Source of the DNA: Atherinomorus stipes
Lineage: Eukaryota; Chordata; Actinopteri; Atheriniformes; Atherinidae
Direction: 5' to 3'
DNA: 64,000 bases
NCBI GenBank assembly: GCA_023101725.1
Contig: JALJCO010007099.1
Coordinates: forward strand, 75,001-139,000
In this document: positions 1-21,559 of the stretch, one piece after another
Layout of the letters: every line of letters begins with the position of its first letter
Position numbering within the stretch: the stretch's first letter is position 1
The notes under the pieces: model-generated
What the model saw: only the letters and a program-made list of their open reading frames with translations
Told to the model about the DNA's origin: nothing
Databases searched by the model: none
Program-made: the position numbers and the translations under genes

Positions 1-1
1 A

Positions 2-10894
<10,893 letters not shown>

Positions 10895-11038
10895 AGCTCC
10901 GCCTCCCCTCTGCTCTGTCGCCGTGGCAACTGACTGACGACCTCTGTAGCTCTTCTCCTCATAGCTGGAGGTCAGAGGTCATGGGGGTTTGGCCCCGCCT
11001 CCCCAAGTTTAATTCCATGACTGTTTTCTATAAAAGCG

Positions 11039-11044
11039 AATAAA
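11039..11044 (+). terminator. eno3 polyadenylation signal AATAAA
   Basis: AATAAA lies 145 bp after the enolase stop codon, in a short unique 3' UTR and just before the 71-bp array starts. Position and context fit the main poly(A) signal of eno3. Confidence 0.8.
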
Positions 11045-11089
11045 CAGTGACGAAGAAAATCGTCTGATTCTTTGTTCATTAGTAATGTA

Positions 11090-12450
11090 GCCATTTCCTG
11101 ATGGTACCTGAATGCATCATATAGACAGATTATCATGACTGGAGACAGAGTTTAGATTTAAGAGTTTCCTGATGGTTCCTGAATGCATCACATAGACTGA
11201 TTATCCTGACTGGAGACAGAGTTTAGATTTAAGAGTTTCCTGATGGTTCCTGAATGCATCACACAGACTGATTATCCTGACTGGAGACAGAGTTTAGATT
11301 TAAGAGTTTCCTGATGGTTCCTGAATGCATCATATAGAAAGATTATCATGACTGGAGACAGAGTTTAGATTTAAGAGTTTCCTGATGGTTCCTGAATGCA
11401 TCACATAGACTGATTATCCTGACTGGAGACAGAGTTTAGATTTAAAAGTTTCCTGATGGTTCCTGAATGCATCACATAGACAGATTATCCTGACTGGAGA
11501 CAGAGTTTAGATTTAAGAGTTTCCTGATGGTTCCTGAATGCATCACATAGACTGATTATCATGACTGGAGACAGAGTTTAGATTTAAGAGTTTCCTGATG
11601 GTTCCTGAATGCATCATATAGACAGATTATCCTGACTGGAGTCAGAGTTTAGATTTAAGAGTTTCCCAATGGTACCTGAATGCATCACATAGACATATTA
11701 TCATGACTGGAGTCAGAGTTTAGATTTCAGAGTTTTCTGGTGGTACCTGAACACATCACATAGACAGATTATCCTGACAGGTTTCAGAGTTTAGATTTCA
11801 GAGTTTCCTGGTGGTACCTGAACACATCACATAGACAGATTATCCTGACAGGTTTCAGAGTTTAGATTTAAGAGTTTCCTGGTGGTACCTGAATGCATCA
11901 CACAGACTGATTATCCTGACTGGAGACAGAGTTTCGATTTCAGAGTTTCCTAATGGTACCTGAATGCATCATATAGACAGATTATCCTGACTGGAGACAG
12001 AGTTTAGATTTCAAATAACCTCACGGTACCTGAACACCTAGCTGACAGTTTTTGCTGTTACTCCAGCCTTCTTCAGAGCGTAAGGTGAACATATCATGCA
12101 GAAGGTACCTGAACGCATCCCACAGAGGGGACATCCTGACTGGAGTCAGATTTTATATTTCAGTTTCCTGATGGTACCTGAACGCATAACATAGACAGAT
12201 TATCCTGACTAAAGTCAGAGTTTAGATTTCAGAGTTTCCCGGTGGTACCTGAACACATCACATAGACAGATTATCCTGACTGGTTTCAGAGTTTAGATTT
12301 CAGAGTTTCCTGGTGGTACCTGAACACATCACATAGACAGATTATCCTGACTGGTTTCAGAGTTTAGATTTCAGAGCATCCTGATGGTACATGAACGCAC
12401 CAAACGGAGGGGACATCCTGACTGGAGTCAGTTTAGATGTCAGAGACACA
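11090..12450 (+). repeat. 71-bp tandem repeat downstream of eno3 (~19 copies)
   Basis: Each unit contains tcctgatggttcctgaatgc, then atcacatagactgattatcc, then tgactggagacagagtttag. The first eight or so copies are nearly identical with a 71-bp period; later copies diverge (ggtacctgaacacatcac forms). There is no gene in this intergenic stretch. Confidence 0.9.
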
Positions 12451-12496
12451 TTTCTGCACTTGACCTGAGTCTTGCACATACACGTGTGCGCAGGTG

Positions 12497-12516
12497 TGAC
12501 GTCAATGCTGATTGGC
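12497..12516 (+). promoter_or_regulatory. CRE palindrome next to an inverted CCAAT box
   Basis: TGACGTCA (12497-12504) is followed at once by ATTGGCT (about 12510-12516), a common pairing in proximal promoters. No exon with recognisable coding sequence follows before the repeats at 12.65 kb, so whether this is a promoter or a distal element of the natriuretic peptide gene is open. Confidence 0.35.
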
Positions 12517-12652
12517 TGAAGAGTTTGAACTGCTCGTTGCCAGTCGCTTGGTGACGAGCAGCAGCCGTGAGGAAATCTCCCCGAAACTGTGACGCCCAGA
12601 GTTCATCCGACATTAATCACATGACCAATGAGGAGCCAGGCCGCCACATGCG

Positions 12653-12691
12653 GGAGGAGGAGGAGGAGGAGGAGGAGGAGGAGGAGGAGGT
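12653..12691 (+). repeat. (GGA)n microsatellite
   Basis: An uninterrupted run of about 13 GGA triplets. It gives poly-Glu or poly-Pro runs in overlapping frames that are not genes. Confidence 0.95.
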
Positions 12692-12829
12692 GCTGTACGT
12701 GAGCCATTCAGGGTATCAGAACCTTTTATGTGACCTGTGTCCCCCCCAGACCAGATCTGACCTGGTCTGTGAGGACATGGCTCATATCCCTGAACTGTCT
12801 CAAGGCCTCCAGCACCTGACACCTTGTCA

Positions 12830-12939
12830 TGCGGGGTCCTGTTCCAGGACCGGGACCTCCTGGTGGAGCTCGGGGTCCTGTTCCAGGACCTCGTTCGGGA
12901 CTTCGTGGTGGGGGGGGGGTTGTTTGGGGGTGGGGGGGG

Positions 12940-12979
<40 letters not shown>

Positions 12980-13128
12980 CGGTCCTGTTCCAGGACCGGG
13001 TCCCGTTCCAGGACCGGGACCTCCTGGTGGAGCTCGGGGTCCCGTTCCAGGACCGGGACCTCCTGGTGGAGCTCGGGGTCCCGTTCCAGGACCGGGACCT
13101 CCTGGTGGGTCCCGTTCCAGGACCGGGA
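12830..13128 (+). repeat. G-rich minisatellite around a long poly-G tract
   Basis: Units built from ccaggaccgggacctcctgg and tggagctcggggtcccgtt occur on both sides of a G-rich core at 12908-12979, which includes 38 consecutive G at 12942-12979. The flanking units contain complementary ggtcccg and cgggacc, so each can fold as a short hairpin. Proline-rich or glycine-rich frames here are repeat artefacts. Confidence 0.88.
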
Positions 13129-13214
13129 CCAGGAGTGTGTGATCAGACATACACGACTTGCTGTGATCAACCGGCTCTTTCTCTCTAATCAGGTGATTGA
13201 TGACCCATTATCCC

Positions 13215-13216
<2 letters not shown>

Positions 13217-13307
<91 letters not shown>
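13217..13307 (+). repeat. (GT)n microsatellite
   Basis: About 45 uninterrupted GT dinucleotides. It lies upstream of the CRE at 13322 and the natriuretic peptide promoter. Confidence 0.97.
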
Positions 13308-13309
<2 letters not shown>

Positions 13310-13321
13310 ATGTGCGTCTGA

Positions 13322-13329
13322 TGACGTCA
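13322..13329 (+). promoter_or_regulatory. Perfect CRE palindrome TGACGTCA
   Basis: A full cAMP-response element lies about 580 bp upstream of the candidate TATA box of the natriuretic peptide gene. A CREB/ATF input is an inference from the motif alone. Confidence 0.35.
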
Positions 13330-13885
13330 GCGGCTGAATGGGGGGCGGGGCTTGTCTGACAGGGACAAAGCTGACGGGGGGTCATTAAAAACACCCCCCC
13401 ACCACACACACACACACGCCTATCCTGGAGAGCATGTGAACCTCCGTGACCCCGCCCCCTTCCAGAGGAAATGGTTGCTAACGAAGACCCGTCTCCATGG
13501 TGACAGTTTATGGGCGGGTCAAAGGTCACGAGGAGATGGAGACGTGTTTGAGTTACTGGCAGAATTCTGGCATCTGATTGGCTGAGGAGGAAGATGATGC
13601 ATCTCTTCATCTTCTTCAAGACCTCCTGGAAAGACCTGGAAGTTCTTTCCCCCTTTCCCTGGAAAACTCCTGGAATACCAGGACCCGGAACATCAGAGAT
13701 GTGGAGGCGGGTCATGGGGCCTGGAAACCTCCTCCAGGACCTGGAAGCCAGACTTGAGTTTGGATTTAGTCCTCCAGGATCCTCAAGGTTTCCTGGAATG
13801 TCCTCCAGGACCTGATGAAGACGCGTTAACGTTAATGAGTGTGTGTGTGAGGCAGCGTTGCCGGGGCGACGGCAGCAGGAATGTG

Positions 13886-13913
13886 TGACATCACAGCCAG
13901 CCCGGTATAAAAG
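13886..13913 (+). promoter_or_regulatory. Candidate natriuretic peptide promoter: CRE-like site plus TATA box
   Basis: TGACATCA (13886-13893) is followed by TATAAAAG (13906-13913) in a GC-rich setting. Transcription would start near 13936-13942. No ATG occurs before the donor-like GACG|gtaag at 14105/14106, so this would be a non-coding leader exon. Linking it to the coding exon at 16572 is an inference. Confidence 0.5.
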
Positions 13914-13935
13914 CCTGACTCCGGCGTGGTGAGGT

Positions 13936-14105
13936 AGACCTGGACCTGGACCTGGACCTGGATCTGGACCTGGACCTGGATCTGGACCTGGACCTGGACC
14001 GGCTCTCCGGACCCCGTACGGGACGTGGCTTTCACGGGCCAATAATCAGCTGTTATTGGAGGAAAGTGATCGACGACCAGCAGGATCTTCCCGCCTGCAC
14101 CGACG
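13936..14105 (+). other. Candidate non-coding leader exon of the natriuretic peptide gene
   Basis: The segment runs from the expected start site about 25-30 bp after the TATA box to a good donor (gtaagc at 14106). It begins with about ten copies of a CTGGAC-type hexamer (13936-14000) and has no start codon. The next plausible acceptor joining an open frame is the ag just before the ATG at 16572, preceded by a pyrimidine stretch. Confidence 0.4.
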
Positions 14106-14699
14106 GTAAGCTCCTGTTCCAGCTGTGCCGGGTCTGATCCGGTCCCGATCACATCAGACCGATCAATAACTCGATTATTTTCAGATTAATTACTCATCAA
14201 ATCAAACCTGACTTTGATCTAAACACATTTTTCTGATATCAGAAACTTTGATTATGTTTTTATTTCTTTTATTAACATGAAAGAGGAAAATAAATCAAAT
14301 AAAACTGGACCCGTTTTGGATTTTTGATGAGCTGAATCTGATTTATCTGAATAATCTGATTAAATGGGAAATTGAATCAGATTGTGGAAATCGTCCCAGC
14401 AGAAATATTGATCTTCAGCTGGATTTCATTTCACCTGGAATGAGCATTTTCGGCTGTTTGAACGGAGCCTCGTTAGGAAGGAGCGTAGTCGAACATGTGC
14501 TGTTACCATGGAAACGGCCTTGGGTCCCTCCACGGAAACGTCCGTTTTTATGCGACGTAAAACCTGGTCTCAGTCTCTCCAGCTCACGTAGTCAGCGTCA
14601 GAGAAGAATTACAACAACGCAAAGCAGTCAGGAGACGGAGTTTCATAAATGTTTGCACGATTTTGGCCGATATTTCAAACTTATGTTTTATCCAACCCT

Positions 14700-15273
14700 A
14701 CACTCTCAAAAATATCGGTACGATACAGGAACATTTCTGTACCTGTACGTATATTTACTACAAATGTTCTCTCAAAAGTACAATATTGGTCTTTATGAGG
14801 CCAGAAGTACCTATATACTATGAAAAAGGCTCCAAAGTAATATAAAGTACACATTTGTACCATTCCAACCCTAAGGGTACCTGCAGCATTGAAACATGTG
14901 TGTAGCTTGTACAATAACTATAAATAGCAGTACTTCTAAACAGTAGTATAATTATAGTTATTATATTATGATTTTCATAGTAATCATAGTAATAATTATA
15001 TGTATAATTATATATGTGTTTGGCCTAATATTTCTATAATAATTATTCATTTATTATTAGCATCTTTGATTGTTGTCATGATCTCTATTTTATTGACTTT
15101 TATTCATCATCTTTAATTGGTTTAATTGTACTTTATTAACTCATACAGCTTGATAAGGTACAAAAATGGACCATGAAGGTACAGAAATGTCTTTCAGAAA
15201 GGAACCCCCCCCCCCCAGCAACAAGCTTTGGACCCTTTTAAGTACAAACTGGTACCTCTGTTTCTGAGTGTGT
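14700..15273. mobile_element. Probable non-autonomous DNA transposon (MITE)
   Basis: The left end cactctcaaaaatatcggta (14701-14720) is an imperfect inverted copy of the right end ggtacctctgtttctgagtg (15251-15270). The interior is AT-rich, repeats gtac-containing words and codes for nothing. I could not fix a target-site duplication, so the superfamily is left open. Confidence 0.45.
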
Positions 15274-15349
15274 GGTCTTTAGAAGTTTTAAAGTCTGTAA
15301 AAAATAAGTTTTTGAAGAAAATGAAGATTTTCTTTAGACTTTAGAAACA

Positions 15350-15480
15350 GCGGGCTGATCGGTTAAATATCGGTTAAATATCGGTTAAATATCGGTTAAA
15401 TATCGGTGGGGTGGCCGATGTCCGATACTCAGTTTTAAGGCCGATATAGGCCGATACTGACAGGGGGTTTTCTACACCGA
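15350..15480 (-). mobile_element. Relic of the MITE family seen at 53428-53901
   Basis: The stretch ggtggccgatgtccgatact followed by cagttttaa is close to the reverse complement of the left part of the element at 53.4 kb. Four ttaaatatcgg copies (about 15360-15405) correspond to its internal repeats. The ends are not preserved. Confidence 0.5.
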
Positions 15481-16571
15481 CAAGTGTGACTTTTCTAGAC
15501 TTTAATTCATTTGTGCAACCATGCTTTTGTTATAAAAAAGTAAAATGTGGTGTAAACATGCAGTCCTTAAAATCTAAACTTATGCGAAAAGCAGAATTTA
15601 TGTTTGTAAAATTATTATTATGTGAAATATGAACTTTTTTATGAATGAATATAAGGAAAATCTCAGTTACACCAGTGACATACATGAGACAGAGATGCTG
15701 CTGCAGAGCATGAACCATGTTAATCGTCATCTGTTCACTAAATCATCTCATTTTACACTTTTGAATTCAGTTCATTTGCAGATAAAGTAGGAAACATCAC
15801 ATAAACTTCACATAAATCCCGAGATAAACGTTGATATTTCTGGAAACTGAAAAGGGACGACAGTCTCACCACGGCGCTTCCTCAGAGATCTTCAGTAACG
15901 AGGTCAGAGGGAGTAAAGTGATGTCATCAGTGTGATTTCTTTTTCCAAAATAAAAGACTTTTGTTGCATGGTAACACCAGTGACTGGACTGTGGGAGAAG
16001 ACTACTTTTTGAAAATATTTACTTGAAGTAGTTTTAATATATCATTTACATCATCTATCTCATAGTTATTTATGCATTGTTGCATTTTTAATGGTAGAAA
16101 AACACATTTTTAAACTCAATATGCAGCACTTTCTCCCCATGAATGACTGGGCGACGAGCTCCTCTGTGGCGGTCGGGGTTCTAAATAACCGAATAAAAAC
16201 CAAATATTACCAAGCTGATGCTCTAAATAGTGTTAGAGTTCAAATAATACGTTTTCAAACACTTTAGAAATTTGAATAAAACCATTTTTTTCAAGCGTAA
16301 TATTTGTCTAAAGGCTCGGGACAGAAAACGGACCCCCGGTCCGGACTCCTGTCTGGTCGGAAGTTCTCCGGTGCGTCCAAAGACAGTAAAACGCAGTAAA
16401 ATGAGTACTACATGTGTTTTCTGTATGAGTACGCAGAATAATGCAGGCTTCCTCCTGTAGTACCAGTATGCAGTATGCAGTATGCAGTAGTACTACTACA
16501 GAGGGGACGTTCCATGGTGCCATGCTGATGTTGTTTTAACAAAATCTTCTTCTTCTTCCTCACAAACCAAG

Positions 16572-19469
16572 ATGGCTACCTTTTGGTCCTCCTGTTTCAT
16601 CCTCCTCTTCCTCTCCATCGCCGTGGAGACCAGACCCTCACCTTATCAAAGAGACGACAAGCAGGTCACTGGAGCCCTTCATCATTATCATAGCATCATC
16701 ATCCTCATCCTCGCAAAATATTCCTCTAATGTTTCATCAGTTTAATCAGATTAATCAGTTTCTTCTGATCTGATCAGATCACTCCAATTAATCAGATTAA
16801 AGCGAGTGATCAGATTAATCAGTTTCTTCTGATCTGATCAGATTACTCCAGTTAATCAGATGAAAGCGAGTAATCAGATTAATCAGTTTCTTCTGATCTG
16901 ATCAGATCACTCCAATTAATCAGAATAAAGCGAGTGATGAGATTAATCAGTTTCTTCTGATCTGATCAGATCACTCCAGTTAATCAGATGAAAGCGAGTG
17001 ATCAGATTAATCAGTTTCTTCTGATCTGATCAGATCACTCCAATTAATCAGAATAAAGCGAATGATGAGATTAATCAGTTTCTTCTGATCTGATCAGATC
17101 ACTCCAATTAATCAGAATAAAGCGAATGATGAGATTAATCAGTTTCTTCTGATCTGATCAGATCACTCCAATTAATCAGATTAAAGCGAGTGATGAGATT
17201 AATCAGTTTCTTCTGATCTAATCAGATCACTACAGTTAATCAGATGAAAGCGAGTAATCAGATTAATCAGTTTCTTCTGATCTGATCAGATCACTCCAAT
17301 TAATCAGATTAAAGCGAGTGATCAGATTAATCAGTTTCTTCTGATCTGATCAGATCACTCCAATTAATCAGATTAAAGCGAGTGACGAGATTAATCAGTT
17401 TCTTCTGATCTAATCAGATCACTCCAATTAATCAGATTAAAGCGAGTGACGAGATTAATCAGATTCTTCTGATCTGATCAGATCACTCCAATTAATCAGA
17501 TTAAAGTGAGTGATCAGATTAATCAGTTTCTTCTGATCTGATCAGATCACTCCAATTAATCAGATTAAAGCGAGTGATCAGATTAATCAGTTTCTTCTGA
17601 TCTGATCAGATCACTCCAATTAATCAGATTAAAGCGAGTGACGAGATTAATCAGTTTCTTCTAAACTGATCAGATCACTCCAATTAATCAGATTAAAGCG
17701 AGTGATGAGATTAATCAGTTTCTTCTGATCTGATCACTCCAGTTAATCAGATGAAAACGAGTAATCAGATTAATCAGTTTCTTCTGATCTGATCAGATCA
17801 CTCAAATTAATTAGATTAAACAAAGTAATCAGATAAACCTATTAACCATTTGTTTTAAAAGCAAATTTCCCAGTGAAGAGAAAAAAATGTGCTTCATGGT
17901 TTGTAGAAATAAACCTACCTGATCAAGTTTTACCACTTGGTTTGGACATGGAATACCAATGGTATTAATGAGAGTAATCAGATTGATTCAATTAACCAGA
18001 GTAATCAGACTGATTAAATGAATCAGAGTAACTGGACAGATTAAATTGATCAGATTTATTGATTTAATCAGCAAAATCAGACTGATTAAATAAATCAAGT
18101 CAGGGTAATCAGACTCATTAAACTAATCAGTGTAATCAGATTGATTAAATAGTCTCAATCAGACTGAATAAACTAATAAGAGTAATCAGACAGACTGAAT
18201 TAATCAGTTTAATTGAATAAGCATAATCAGACTGCTTAACTTAATCGGAATCATCAGACTGATTCAGTTACTTAGAGTTATCCAATTTATTACCTCAATC
18301 AGAGTAATTAGACAGACAGATTGAATTAATCAGATTTAATAAACTAGTCAGCATATTCAGACAGATTAAATGAATCACAATGATCAGACTGCATAAATTA
18401 ACCAGATGTATTAGAGTTGTCCGATGAATGAGACTAATCGGAGTAATCAGATTGATTAAACTAGTGAGAGCAATTGGAGTGATTGATTTAATCAGATTAA
18501 TTAGATTAATGAGCATAATCAGACTGATTGAATAGATTAAAGTAAATATTACTTAAAGTAATTAGAGTAATTGGACAGGTTGAATTAATCAGATTTATTA
18601 TGTTAATCAGTTAATGAGATTGAATTAATCAGATTAATTACACAAATCAGTCTAATCAAATTGAATGAATTAGAGTAATCAGACAGGTTGAAATAATCAG
18701 ATTAATTATATGAATCAGTGTAATCAGACTGAATAAATTGATCAGAGCAAATATTGATTAAAGTAATCAGAGTAAGCTGACAAGTTGAATGAATCAGATT
18801 AATCATATGAATCAGTGCAATTAGACTGAATTAATCAAAGTAATCAGATTGATTAGATTAATCAAATTGAATAAATCAGGTTAATTACATGAATCAGTGT
18901 AATCAGACTGACTACATTAATCAGAGTAAATATTAAAGTAATCAGACAATTTGAATTAATCAGATTGATTAAATTAATCAGATTGATTTATCAGATTGAA
19001 TTGATCAGATTAATTGCATGAATCATTGTAATCAGATTGATTAGATTAATTAGCATAACCAGATTGATGAAATGAATCAGATTGATTTATCAGATTGAAT
19101 TGATCAGATTAATTGCATGAATCAGTGTAATCAGATTGATTAGGTTAATCAGAGTAAATATTGATTGACTAAGCAGGCCTGTCTCTTCAGGTCTTGCGCT
19201 CTCTGTTCGGCTCCCACCTGGCTTCTCTCATCTTGGCTCCGCCCACACCTGATGACATCACAGAGGGCTCAGCCGGACCGCTGGTTCCGGACCATGGTGA
19301 CCCCAGCAGTTCTGTCCGTGGGCAGCGGGTGGTTCCTTGGTTCTTAGAGGACGTCCTGCGGCGGCAGGTCAAGACGAGGAGGCGGAGCCGCAAGTCCATG
19401 GTGGGAGGAAGAGGATGCTTTGGGATGAAGATGGACCGCATCGGCTCCATCAGTGGGCTCGGATGTTAG
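16572..19469 (+). CDS. C-type natriuretic peptide precursor (2 coding exons)
   Basis: A secreted peptide hormone precursor; C-type peptides act through guanylyl cyclase receptors. The coding exons are 16572-16664 and 19191-19469, joined in phase 0, giving 123 residues (stop TAG 19467-19469). The N-terminus MATFWSSCFILLFLSIAVET is a typical signal peptide, with cleavage likely near residue 20. The start of exon 2 (VLRSLFGSHLASLILAP) looks like the conserved propeptide helix of fish CNPs. A basic stretch KTRRRSRKS offers a proprotein convertase site. The precursor ends in the 17-residue ring CFGMKMDRIGSISGLGC, with no residues after the second Cys, which is the hallmark of CNP as opposed to ANP or BNP. 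Met flanks the ring Lys on both sides, where mammalian CNP has Leu. Which teleost paralogue (CNP-1 to -4) it is cannot be settled here. The intron is full of repeats. Confidence 0.93.
16735..17835 (+). repeat. 64-bp palindrome-bearing array in the natriuretic peptide intron (~17 copies)
   Basis: Starts at 16813 and 16877 give a 64-bp period. Each unit has gattaatcagtttcttctga, then the perfect palindrome TGATCTGATCAGATCA, then ctccaattaatcagattaaa and gcgagtga. Differences are single-base, or loss of one half of the palindrome near 17730. Confidence 0.92.
17960..19165 (+). repeat. Degenerate TAATCAGATTGAT-type repeat, rest of the same intron
   Basis: The intron continues with highly diverged 10-20-bp words built from taatcag, gattgat and attaatcag on an AT-rich background. 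It looks like an old, decayed relative of the 64-bp array beside it. It ends about 25 bp before the acceptor at 19190. Confidence 0.8.
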
Positions 19470-19535
19470 GGGGGGCCGCGCGTTACCATGGTAACAGCAC
19501 GGCGTTCAGACTCTGCAATGTTGACCTCACATGAC

Positions 19536-21160
19536 CTCTGACCTCCAGGACCGCCGGGTCCACCAGAGACTCCATGTTGGACGTAGAAGATCCAGTAGAC
19601 CGTCCTACTGACCTCTGACCTCCAGGACCGCCGGGTCCACCAGAGACTCCATGTTGGACGTAGAAGAACCAGTAGACCGTCCTACTGACCTCTGACCTCC
19701 AGGACCACCGAGTCCACCAGAGACTCCATGTTGGACGTAGAAGATCCAGTAGACCGTCCTACTGACCTCTGACCTCCAGGACCGCCGGGTCCACCAGAGA
19801 CTCCATGTTGGACGTAGAAGATCCAGTAGACCGTCCTACTGACCTCTGACCTCCAGGACCACCGGGTCCACCAGAGACTCCATGTTGGACGTAGAAGAAC
19901 CAGTAGACCATCCTACTGACCTCTGACCTCCAGGACCATCGGGTCCACCAGAGACTCCATGTTGGACGTAGAAGATCCAGTAGACCGTCCTACTGACCTC
20001 TGACCTCCACGACCATCGGGTCCACCAGAGACTCCATGTTGGACGTAGAAGAACCAGTAGACCATCCTACTGACCTCTGACCTCCAGGACCACCGAGTCC
20101 ACCAGAGACTCCATGTTGGACGTAGAAGAACCAGCAGACCGTCCTACTGACCTCTGACCTCCAGGACCGCCGGGTCCACCAGAGACTCCATGTTGGACGT
20201 AGAAGAACCAGCAGACCGTCCTACTGACCTCTGACCTCCAGGACCGCCGGGTCCACCAGAGACTCCATGTTGGACGTAGAGGATCCGGTAGACCGTCCTA
20301 CTGACCTCTGACCTCCAAGACCGCCGAGTCCACCAGAGACTCCATGTTGGACGAAGAAGATCCAGTAGACCGTCCTACTGACCTCTGACCTCCAGGACCG
20401 CCAGGTCCACCAGAGACTCCATGTTGGACGTAGAAGATCCAGTAGACCGTCCTACTGACCTCTGACCTCCAGGACCATCGGGTCCACCAGAGACTCCATG
20501 TTGGACGTAGAAGATCCAGTAGACCGTCCTACTGACCTCCGACCTCCAGGACCACCGGGTCCACCAGAGACTCCATGTTGGACGTAGAGGATCCGGTAGA
20601 CCGTCCTACTGACCTCTGACCTCCAGGACCATCGGGTCCACCACAGACTCCATGTTGGACGTAGAGGATCCGGTAGACTGTCCTACTGACCTCTGACCTC
20701 CAGGACCATCGGGTCCACCACAGACTTCATGTTGGACGTGGATATCCAGTAGACCGTCCTACTGACCTCTGACCTCCAGGACCGCCGGGTCCACCAGAGA
20801 CTCCATGTTGGACGTAGAAGAACCAGCAGACCGTCCTACTGACCTCTGACCTCCAGGACCGCCGGGTCCACCAGAGACTCCATGTTGGACGTAGAGGATC
20901 CGGTAGACTGTCCTACTGCTGACCTTTGACCTCCAGGACCATCGGGTCCACCACAGACTCCATGTTGGACGTAGAGGATCCAGTAGACCGTCCTACTGAC
21001 CTCTGACCTCCATGACCATCGGGTCCACCACAGACTCCATGTTGGACATAGAGGATCCGGTAGACCGTCCTACTGACCTCTGACCTCCAGGACCATCGGG
21101 TCCACCACAGACTCCATGTTGGACGTAGAGGATCCGGTAGACCGTCCTACTGCTGACCTT
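19536..21160 (+). repeat. 77-bp array carrying a DR1 nuclear-receptor motif (~21 copies)
   Basis: Each unit contains actgacctctgacctccagg, then gggtccaccagagactccat, then gttggacgtagaagatcc and agtagaccgtcc. It starts about 70 bp after the natriuretic peptide stop codon and runs almost to the poly(A) signal at 21485, so it may lie in the 3' UTR. The opening TGACCTCTGACCT is a perfect direct repeat of TGACCT with a 1-bp gap. Confidence 0.92.
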
Positions 21161-21484
21161 TGACCCTTGCTCTGATACTGGACGCTGAGCGAGACCACCG
21201 TGGGTTTACCGCGCAGACGAAAGTCCACCTGCAGGTGGAGTCCATAAACCACCAGAGACCTGGACCAGGAAGCTGGATCAGACCTGGACCAGGAAGCTGG
21301 CTCTTCCAGATAAGGACTTGTCCAGCCTGTCAGCTGGTCCGGGTTCTGGGTTCTGGGTTCTGGTTCTGGTTCTGGTTCTGGGGAGTAAATAATGGACTGT
21401 GTAGTGCTTGTGCTCCATCGAGTACTGACGTAGTATAGTATCATCTAATACACCATGACTAGATGATGGTATCATCTGGATGAT

Positions 21485-21490
21485 AATAAA
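21485..21490 (+). terminator. Candidate polyadenylation signal for the natriuretic peptide gene
   Basis: AATAAA lies in unique sequence after the 77-bp array and directly before G tracts (21496-21516 and 21542-21554). If used, it gives a 2-kb 3' UTR made mostly of repeats. No closer AATAAA was noticed. Confidence 0.45.
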
Positions 21491-21559
21491 TAACGGGGGG
21501 GGGGGGGGGGGGGGGGTCCAATAGACTGTGGGTGGGTGGGTGGGGGGGGGGGGGGTTCG

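Noticed and set aside
12567..13321. Glu-, Pro- and Gly-rich frames
   Set aside because: They come from the GGA, poly-G and GT tracts; both strands are open and no conserved sequence is present.
18295..18516. 73-codon minus-strand frame rich in Leu-Ile-Asn
   Set aside because: It arises from the decayed TAATCAG repeat in the natriuretic peptide intron.
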